A stretch of 48,125 bases of DNA from Halanaerobiales bacterium. Lineage in GTDB: Bacteria; Bacillota; Halanaerobiia; Halanaerobiales; DTU029. The first letter of the stretch is position 1. Each line of letters begins with the position of its first letter. Positions 41,648 through 48,125 of the stretch are shown in pieces. The position numbers were made by a program, and so were the translations under genes. Below the pieces are notes generated by a model, which saw only the letters and a list, made by a program, of their open reading frames with translations, had not been told where the DNA came from and did not search any database. The stretch spans positions 1 to 48,125 of the forward strand of contig JAKSCG010000111.1 in NCBI GenBank assembly GCA_022360715.1, in the 5' to 3' direction.

Positions 41648-42697
41648 ATGAAAAGAAGAGTGAGCAGAAAGATTTATTATGGTCGGGTAGCAGTCGGCGG
41701 TGATGCTCCGATCTCTATTCAGTCGATGACCAATACTAAAACAGCTGACCTGCCGAAGACGATTGACCAGATCGAGGAGTTAACCGCAGCCGGGTGTGAA
41801 ATAATCAGGGTGGCTGTCCCCGATCTTCCGACAGCCCAAAAGCTTTCTTCTTTAAAAAAAGCGATTAATCTTCCCCTGATCGCCGATATCCATTTTGATT
41901 ATCGATTAGCCCTGGAAGCGATTAAGCAAGGGGTTGATGGTTTACGGATTAACCCCGGTAATATTGGCCGCCGCGCAAGGGTGGAAGCAGTAGTCCGGGC
42001 TGCGAAAGAGGCCGGAATACCGCTCCGGATTGGTGTCAATTCAGGTTCAATTGAACGAGATTTATTAAATAAATATGGTGGACCGACCGCCGCCGCGATG
42101 GTCGAGAGCGCACTTCAACACATTAAAATTTTGGAGGAACTGGGGTTTTATGATATGGTTATTTCCTTAAAATCAACCGATATCATCATGACGATTGAGA
42201 GCTATCAACTTATGGCCGCACAGGTAGACTATCCTTTTCATATCGGGATAACTGAGGCCGGCAGCCTTTATTCCGGAACAATAAAGTCAGCGGTTGGGAT
42301 GGGCGGTTTACTGACCCGGGGTCTCGGAGATACGATCCGGGTTTCGCTAACTGGTAATCCGGTCGAAGAAGTAAGGGTCGGCTGGCAGATTTTGCAGTCA
42401 TTGAGATTGCGACAACGAGGGCCGGTTGTTATCTCTTGTCCAACCTGCGGTCGGACTGAAATCGACCTGGAAAAGTTGACCGTGCAAGTTGAACAAGCAG
42501 TTAGTAAGCTGGACAAGCAGTTGACGATTGCAGTGATGGGCTGTGCCGTCAACGGACCAGGTGAAGCCCGGGAGGCGGATCTTGGTATTGCCGGGGGAAA
42601 GGGTGCGGGATTGGTCTTTAAAAAAGGCAAATTATTGCGTAAGGTTAGTGAAGATCAATTACTTGCGGTGTTATTACAGGAAATAGAAAAAATGTAA
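41648..42697 (+). CDS. ispG: 4-hydroxy-3-methylbut-2-enyl diphosphate synthase
   Basis: IspG converts MEcPP to HMBPP, the penultimate MEP-pathway step, using a 4Fe-4S cluster. The 349-residue protein begins with a TIM barrel (IQSMTNTKTADLPKTIDQI) and contains GLRINPGNIG. The cluster Cys residues are in SCPTCGRTE and MGCAVNGPGEA, with the conserved Glu of GPGEA. The ATG follows AAAGGAG. With dxr it gives two of the MEP genes; proS starts 13 bases later. Confidence 0.97.
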   Translation: MKRRVSRKIYYGRVAVGGDAPISIQSMTNTKTADLPKTIDQIEELTAAGCEIIRVAVPDLPTAQKLSSLKKAINLPLIADIHFDYRLALEAIKQGVDGLRINPGNIGRRARVEAVVRAAKEAGIPLRIGVNSGSIERDLLNKYGGPTAAAMVESALQHIKILEELGFYDMVISLKSTDIIMTIESYQLMAAQVDYPFHIGITEAGSLYSGTIKSAVGMGGLLTRGLGDTIRVSLTGNPVEEVRVGWQILQSLRLRQRGPVVISCPTCGRTEIDLEKLTVQVEQAVSKLDKQLTIAVMGCAVNGPGEAREADLGIAGGKGAGLVFKKGKLLRKVSEDQLLAVLLQEIEKM

Positions 42698-42710
42698 GGA
42701 GTGGTAACTA

Positions 42711-44432
42711 ATGAGGATGTCCAGGCTTTATGTCCCAACTTTAAAGGAAATACCGGTTGAAGCCGAGGTAGTCAGCCATCAATTGATGTTGAGGGCCGGT
42801 TTAATTAGACCACTTACTGCCGGGGTTTATACATATTTACCCCTCGGATACCGTGTAATTAGAAAGATTGAAGAGATTGTCCGTCAGGCCATGAACGAAG
42901 CCGGAGCACAGGAGGTTTTAATGCCGGTTATTCATACGGCTGATTTATGGAAACAGACCGGCCGTTGGGAAACCTTCGGACCGTTAATGATTAAGTTTGA
43001 GGATCGAAAAGGGCGGGAATACTGCATGGGGCCGACCCATGAAGAGGTTATTGCCGATCTGATTAAAGACGAAATCCGTTCATATAAAGATCTGCCTTTA
43101 AATCTGTATCAGATCCAAACAAAGGTCAGAGATGAGATTAGGCCTAGATTTGGGGTGATGAGAGGCCGGGAATTTATTATGAAGGATAACTATAGCCTGG
43201 ATCGGGATTTTAATGGGCTTGATTGCAGTTATCAGGCGATGTATGATGCCTATGTGACAGCTTTTGCTAACTGTGGACTGGAAGTCAGAGTAGTTGAGGC
43301 TGATAGTGGGGCAATGGGAGGAAAAGATTCCCACGAATTTATGGTTTTAGCGGAAATTGGCGAAGATGCTATTGCCTTCTGTGACCAGTGTGATTATGCC
43401 GCTAATCTGGAAAGGGCCAGCGCCAGCGCTGATCAAGCAATTAGAACAGAGGAACAGGAGATGGAAGCCCTGCAGAAAGTAGCAACCCCTGCCCAAAAAA
43501 CCATTGTTGATGTAAGTAATTTTCTGGGAATAAAGGCCGAACAAACCATAAAATCGCTGGCTCTGCTGGCAGACCAGGAGCCTATTTTAGTTTTACTGTG
43601 TGGAAATGATGAATTAAACCAGATTAAGCTGCTTAATTATCTGGGGGTACTGGAACTGCAAGCGGTCAGTGAGCAGGATTTTGGGGAGCTCTATCACAGT
43701 GTAGCCGGTTTTATCGGACCGGTTGGCTTAAAAGATATCAGGATCATTGCTGATTCAAAGGTAGAAAAGATGGTTAATGCAGTCAGTGGGGCTAATCAAA
43801 AGGATCAGCATTTTATTAATGTTAACCCGGGACGTGATTTTAAGGTTGAGCAGTATCTGGATCTGCGTAATGTTCAGGCCGGCGACCGTTGTCCTAAATG
43901 TGACGGTCATTTGGAGATCAAACAAGGGATTGAAGTCGGTCATATCTTTAAGCTGGGAACTAAATACAGTGAAAGTATCGGGGCTACTTACCTCGATCAG
44001 TCCGGTCGGGAGAAACCGGTTGTGATGGGTAGTTATGGGATCGGGATCAGCCGGCTAGTCGCTGCCGCGATCGAACAACACCATGATCAAAACGGAATTA
44101 TCTGGCCCCTACCGATCGCCCCATATACGGTCATAATCCTTCCGTTGGGTAAAGATGAAGAGGTTATAAAGACCGGAGAGTTAATATACCAGAGTCTTCA
44201 GGAGGCCGGGATTGAGGTATTACTGGATGACCGGACCGAGCGCCCCGGAGTTAAGTTTAATGAAGCTGACCTGCTTGGAATACCGATCAGGATTACGATC
44301 GGTTCCCGTTCCTTAAAGCAAGGAGTTATCGAAGCAAAGATACGCCGAACCGGCGAGGAGTTAGCCTTAAAGGCAGAACAGGCTGTTGGGCAGATCATTG
44401 AGCTACTGAACGGATGGAATTATGAAGGATAA
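42711..44432 (+). CDS. proS: Prolyl-tRNA synthetase
   Basis: Charges tRNA-Pro. The 573-residue protein is the bacterial-type ProRS with class II motifs 1-3 (LPLGYRVIRKIEEIVRQ, TKVRDEIRPRFGVMRGREF, GSYGIGISRLVAAAIEQ). It has an editing (INS/YbaK-like) domain inserted between motifs 2 and 3 (about 230-390) that hydrolyses Ala-tRNA-Pro, and a C-terminal anticodon-binding domain. The ATG follows AGGAGTGG. The last 11 bases overlap the glycosyltransferase gene. Confidence 0.97.
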   Translation: MRMSRLYVPTLKEIPVEAEVVSHQLMLRAGLIRPLTAGVYTYLPLGYRVIRKIEEIVRQAMNEAGAQEVLMPVIHTADLWKQTGRWETFGPLMIKFEDRKGREYCMGPTHEEVIADLIKDEIRSYKDLPLNLYQIQTKVRDEIRPRFGVMRGREFIMKDNYSLDRDFNGLDCSYQAMYDAYVTAFANCGLEVRVVEADSGAMGGKDSHEFMVLAEIGEDAIAFCDQCDYAANLERASASADQAIRTEEQEMEALQKVATPAQKTIVDVSNFLGIKAEQTIKSLALLADQEPILVLLCGNDELNQIKLLNYLGVLELQAVSEQDFGELYHSVAGFIGPVGLKDIRIIADSKVEKMVNAVSGANQKDQHFINVNPGRDFKVEQYLDLRNVQAGDRCPKCDGHLEIKQGIEVGHIFKLGTKYSESIGATYLDQSGREKPVVMGSYGIGISRLVAAAIEQHHDQNGIIWPLPIAPYTVIILPLGKDEEVIKTGELIYQSLQEAGIEVLLDDRTERPGVKFNEADLLGIPIRITIGSRSLKQGVIEAKIRRTGEELALKAEQAVGQIIELLNGWNYEG

Positions 44433-45072
44433 AATGACGGTAACCGCTCTGATCCCAGCTTTTAATGAAGAAAAAACGATTGCTCCGGTCATTGAAATAC
44501 TAAAGAGTTTGGCCGAGGTCGAGGAAATACTGGTAATTGATGACGGCTCATCTGATAATACTGCATTGAAAGCACGTCAAGCCGGTTCTCGAGTAGTCAG
44601 CTTGGAACAGAATCAGGGAAAGGGGGCGGCTCTCCAAAGGGGGATTACGGAGAGCAATAGTGATATTATCCTGATGCTGGATGCTGATTTGATTGGATTA
44701 AAAGGGAATCATATTGAAAAATTGCTTAGACCTTTATATAATAATGAGGCAGATATGACGGTAGGAGTATTTAGCGCCGGGCGAGGGTTGACTGATCTGG
44801 CCCAGCGTTTTTATCCCGAGCTCTCCGGGCAAAGGGCGGTTAAAACACAGGTTATTGATGACCTCGGTGACCTGCAACAGGCCGGTTATGGGGTTGAGAT
44901 TGCCCTGAATCAACACGTCAAAAACCACGGCCGGCTGATCTTTGTAGAATTACCGGAACTAACCCATTTGATGAAAGAAGAGAAAAGGGGTTTGCTCCAG
45001 GGGGTGCTGGCCCGGGGGAAGATGTATTGGGAACTCCTGAAGGTCTGGAACCAACGGGAAAAATATCAATAG
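44422..45072 (+). CDS. Glycosyltransferase family 2 protein
   Basis: A compact GT-A glycosyltransferase of 216 residues: VTALIPAFNEEKTIAPVI at the N-terminus, LVIDDGSSDNT for nucleotide binding and MLDADLIGL with the metal-binding DxD-like Asp pair. There is no membrane segment. The small size and the ADMTVGVF stretch resemble the glucosyl-3-phosphoglycerate synthase-like group, but the acceptor cannot be named. It overlaps proS by 11 bases (an in-frame ATG at 44434 is an alternative start) and is followed 35 bases later by polC. Its place between proS and polC is unusual. Confidence 0.78.
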   Translation: MKDKMTVTALIPAFNEEKTIAPVIEILKSLAEVEEILVIDDGSSDNTALKARQAGSRVVSLEQNQGKGAALQRGITESNSDIILMLDADLIGLKGNHIEKLLRPLYNNEADMTVGVFSAGRGLTDLAQRFYPELSGQRAVKTQVIDDLGDLQQAGYGVEIALNQHVKNHGRLIFVELPELTHLMKEEKRGLLQGVLARGKMYWELLKVWNQREKYQ

Positions 45073-45107
45073 TATAGTACAGCAGGTTAAGTAAGGAGAG
45101 GGTATTG

Positions 45108-48100
45108 ATGTACAAAGTGATCAGGGTAGGGAAGGAGTTCTCCGCACAAGTAAAATATTTGGCGATTAATGAGGGGGACTCATCTTGCCAGATAATCACC
45201 CCCAATAAAATAGATCAACAAGAACTACAGAAAATTAAGGAGATGATCGGGGCGGGGATTAAGAATTACCATTGGACTATCTATGGTGACTTTACCCCGG
45301 AATGGGAAGTGCGATTTGTCTGGCCACAGATAGTTGCTGATTTTAAAGCCCACTTTCCCCATGTTAATGGCTGGTTATCCCGGTCCAGGCTTAATCTGCT
45401 CGGTCAGCAGCTGCTGATTAAGGTTGAAGGGAAAGTGGCCTATAAAAGCCTGACTGAGCCGAATTTACAGTCTTTTTTGCTTGAACGGATCAAGGCCTAT
45501 ACCGGGCTGGAACTGGAACTTAAACTGACTAATGGCAATTTTCTGGAAGAATTGGACGAGAGCCCGGTAATGTTGAGGGAAGAATTGGCAGAAAAAAAGA
45601 AATTGCAATTGGCGGTTAGTCCCCGTAAAGTAGAGAAAAACAGGGTAGAAAACCCTGATATTATATTAGGTAAGGAGATTAAAGAGGCTGTTACTCATCA
45701 GCTCAATCAAATTGAAAGTGAGCTGGACAGCGTAATTGTCCAGGGGAGGATCTTTGACCTGGAAAAGCTCCGTTCGAAAAAAGGCAATCACTTTTTTGTC
45801 TTTGCGCTGACCGATGATAGTAATTCCATTACCGGCAAGGTCTTTCCCGGCAATAAACGCCGGGCACTCAAGGGGGAATTACAGGAAGGGCAATCGGTGT
45901 TGATCAAGGGTTATGTCCAATATGATAGTTATAGTAAAGAATTAATTTTAATGCCCCAGGATATTAATCAATTTCAAGCTGAAAGCAAAAAAGATCAGGC
46001 GGAAAAGAAACGGATCGAACTGCATCTGCATAGCAGGATGAGTGCAATGGATTCAGTGCTGGATGTAAAAAAAGCAATCGCCAGAGCGGCCGAATGGGGA
46101 CATCCGGCCCTGGCGATTACTGACCATGGTGTGGTGCAGGCTTTTCCGGATGCCGAGCAAGCCGGGAAGGAATACGGGGTTAAAATTATTTACGGGATGG
46201 AAGCATACCTGGTCGATGACGGGGAACCGATTATTATTAATGCCGGTGAGGGAGAACTCACTGATTATGCTTATACGGTCTTTGATTTAGAAACTACCGG
46301 TTTAAAAGGTAATCGGGATGAGATTATTGAGGTCGGAGCGGTTAAAATTAAAGATGGTCAGCTCATCGACCAATTCAGTACTTTTGTCCGGCCTACCGGT
46401 AAAATACCAGCCAAAATTACCGAGATTACCGGAATTAGGGATGATATGGTCGCCACTGCCCCGGCAATAAAAAAGGTTCTTGGCGAGTTTCTCGAATTTG
46501 TCGGTGACTCAATTTTGGTGGCCCATAATGCCTCATTTGATCATAGTTTTTTACAGGCAGCCCTCCGGAAAACCGGCCATAAAAAGAGGGACTATCCGCT
46601 GTGCGATACTTTGAACCTGAGTCGGGCTTTATTTCCTCAGCTAAAAAATCATAAACTAAATACCCTTTGTCAACATTTAGGGATTAAGTTGGAAAACCAC
46701 CACCGGGCTGTCGATGATGCTCAGGCTACTGCCGGCATTTTTATCAAGATGCTGGCTCACCTCCGCGAACAGGGGATTAATCGGTTTAAGGACGTAAATG
46801 CTTTAACGACCAAGATCGATTGGAAAAATCTTCCGCTTCATCATCTGCTCCTGCTGGCGAAGAATAAAACAGGCCTAAAGGTCCTTTATCAACTGGTCTC
46901 CAGTTCGCATTTAGAGTACTTTTACCGTAAACCCCGCGTCCTGAAAAGTCAGTTGCTCCAGCAGCGGGAACATCTCCTGTTTGGTTCAGCCTGTGAGGCC
47001 GGTCAACTTTTCCGCAGTATTATCGAACACAAACCGGAAAATGAAATTATCAAAATAGCTAAATTTTATGATTTTCTGGAGATTCAACCCCTCGGGAATA
47101 ATCAATTTTTGGTTGAAAAAGGGGTGGTTGAGTCAGTCGAAGAACTAAAAAAGATTAATCGCTATATCGATCAACTGGGACAAAAACTGAAGAAACCGGT
47201 AGTAGCCACCGGTGATGTTCATTTCCTCGATCCCGGGGATCAGATTTATCGAAAGATCCTGCAGGCCGGGCAAGGTTATGATCAGGCCGAAGAGCAAGCC
47301 CCCCTTTATTTTCGAACCACTGATGAGATGCTACAGGAATTTTCCTATCTGGGGGAAGAAAGGGCCGAAGATGTCGTAATTAATAATCCCGGGAAGATTT
47401 CCGGAATGATCGAAGAATTAAAACCACTTCCGGAAGGTCTTTTTACCCCAAAAATCGAGGGAGCTGAAGAGCAGATCAGGGAGATGAGCTATCAACAGGC
47501 CGAAAGGTTATATGGGCAAAAACTGCCCGAGCTTGTGGTCAAAAGACTGGAGCGGGAGCTCAGTTCAATCATCAATAATGGCTTTTCCGTTATCTATCTG
47601 ATCGCCCACAAGCTGGTCAAGAAATCACTGGATGATGGTTATCTGGTTGGCTCCAGGGGCTCAGTAGGATCATCATTAGTAGCTACCATGTGTGGGATTA
47701 CTGAGGTTAACCCCCTGCCCCCCCATTACCGCTGTCCCAAATGCAATCAGTCCGAATTTATTCTTGATGGTAGTGTCGGTGTCGGGTCGGACCTGCCGGC
47801 GAAAAATTGTCCGCACTGTGCGGAAGCTTATCTGAAAGATGGTTATGATATACCGTTTGAGGTCTTTATGGGTTTTGAGGGGGATAAAGTCCCTGATATT
47901 GATTTAAACTTTTCCGGCGAATACCAAAGTGAGATTCACCGGTATACAGAAGAACTCTTTGGGCGGGATTATGTCTTCCGGGCTGGGACGATCTCCACGA
48001 TTGCTAATCGAACTGCTTTCGGTTTTGTTAAGGGTTATATCAGTGATAATGATTTAAATATTAATAAAGCGGAGATAAACCGTCTGGTTAAAGGGTGTAC

Positions 48101-48125
48101 GGGGGTAAAAAGAACCACCGGTCAA
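45108..48125 (+). CDS. polC: DNA polymerase III alpha subunit, PolC type (partial, 5' end)
   Basis: The replicative polymerase of low-GC Firmicutes. The window holds the first 1006 codons with no stop; the gene continues past the right edge. Visible in order are the N-terminal domains (1-200), an OB fold (about 205-285), the PHP domain with ELHLHSRMSAMDSV (about 303) and LAITDHGVVQ, an inserted DnaQ-type 3'-5' exonuclease beginning VFDLETTGLKGNRDEIIE (about 391), the rest of PHP, then the polymerase with the GSRGSVGSSLVATM phosphate-binding loop (about 848), two CxxC pairs (CPKC, CPHC) and PDIDLNF. The ATG is seven bases after AAGGAGAG. Confidence 0.96.
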   Translation, partial: MYKVIRVGKEFSAQVKYLAINEGDSSCQIITPNKIDQQELQKIKEMIGAGIKNYHWTIYGDFTPEWEVRFVWPQIVADFKAHFPHVNGWLSRSRLNLLGQQLLIKVEGKVAYKSLTEPNLQSFLLERIKAYTGLELELKLTNGNFLEELDESPVMLREELAEKKKLQLAVSPRKVEKNRVENPDIILGKEIKEAVTHQLNQIESELDSVIVQGRIFDLEKLRSKKGNHFFVFALTDDSNSITGKVFPGNKRRALKGELQEGQSVLIKGYVQYDSYSKELILMPQDINQFQAESKKDQAEKKRIELHLHSRMSAMDSVLDVKKAIARAAEWGHPALAITDHGVVQAFPDAEQAGKEYGVKIIYGMEAYLVDDGEPIIINAGEGELTDYAYTVFDLETTGLKGNRDEIIEVGAVKIKDGQLIDQFSTFVRPTGKIPAKITEITGIRDDMVATAPAIKKVLGEFLEFVGDSILVAHNASFDHSFLQAALRKTGHKKRDYPLCDTLNLSRALFPQLKNHKLNTLCQHLGIKLENHHRAVDDAQATAGIFIKMLAHLREQGINRFKDVNALTTKIDWKNLPLHHLLLLAKNKTGLKVLYQLVSSSHLEYFYRKPRVLKSQLLQQREHLLFGSACEAGQLFRSIIEHKPENEIIKIAKFYDFLEIQPLGNNQFLVEKGVVESVEELKKINRYIDQLGQKLKKPVVATGDVHFLDPGDQIYRKILQAGQGYDQAEEQAPLYFRTTDEMLQEFSYLGEERAEDVVINNPGKISGMIEELKPLPEGLFTPKIEGAEEQIREMSYQQAERLYGQKLPELVVKRLERELSSIINNGFSVIYLIAHKLVKKSLDDGYLVGSRGSVGSSLVATMCGITEVNPLPPHYRCPKCNQSEFILDGSVGVGSDLPAKNCPHCAEAYLKDGYDIPFEVFMGFEGDKVPDIDLNFSGEYQSEIHRYTEELFGRDYVFRAGTISTIANRTAFGFVKGYISDNDLNINKAEINRLVKGCTGVKRTTGQ

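Overview
The window reads as a stretch of chromosome from a low-GC Firmicute of the diderm, clostridia-like kind. Halanaerobiia is my best guess; Limnochordia-like or other diderm lineages are not excluded. The Firmicute assignment rests on yraN-comM-dprA-topA, hslVU-codY, a CheC/CheD chemotaxis set, rpsB-tsf-pyrH-frr-uppS-cdsA-dxr-rseP-ispG-proS and polC, nearly all on the plus strand. An outer membrane is suggested by an exported beta-barrel-like protein ending in Phe-Phe, a LolA-like periplasmic protein beside a LolCDE/MacB-type ABC transporter, and a solute-binding protein with a signal peptidase I type signal instead of a lipobox. This is inference from sequence features, not from a database search.

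Layout. 1-2.1 kb: the end of a Lon-family protease, then a two-gene ABC exporter. 2.2-7.6 kb: yraN, comM, an S9 prolyl oligopeptidase, a metallo-beta-lactamase-fold hydrolase and a HutP-family RNA-binding protein. 7.6-12.4 kb: an AT-rich five-gene envelope operon (exported helical-repeat protein, LolD-like ATPase, LolC/E-like permease, LolA-like protein, beta-barrel-like protein). 12.5-16.0 kb: a solitary TrpX-type binding protein, a convergent PHP phosphoesterase, a small unknown, a minus-strand SPOCS/DUF3794 protein and a zinc ribbon. 16.1-21.6 kb: an operon of MATE exporter, two tandem nitrilase-superfamily proteins (the first lacks all three catalytic residues), a GPH sugar-type transporter and a SIMPL protein. 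21.7-25.6 kb: dprA-smg-topA. 25.8-28.6 kb: hslV-hslU-codY. 28.7-33.2 kb: cheY-cheA-cheW-cheW-cheC-cheD. 33.2-48.1 kb: rpsB-tsf, pyrH-frr, a lone PASTA-like peptide, uppS-cdsA, an AI-2E family permease, dxr-rseP-ispG-proS, a glycosyltransferase and the first 1006 codons of polC.

How it works together. The right half is an informational and envelope-precursor superoperon: ribosome and elongation factor genes, ribosome recycling, undecaprenyl and CDP-diacylglycerol synthesis, two MEP-pathway enzymes and the replicative polymerase. The middle pairs the CodY nutrient sensor with the chemotaxis phosphorelay; a perfect 15-bp palindrome resembling a CodY box lies on the -35 of the che promoter. About 17 kb of accessory genes lie between comM and dprA, which are neighbours in many Firmicutes. 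The most unusual content is the nitrilase/pseudo-nitrilase operon and the Lol-like operon.

I saw no tRNA, rRNA, CRISPR array, insertion sequence or prophage gene. No stretch over 300 bases lacks a gene; the longest gap is about 280 bases, between topA and hslV.
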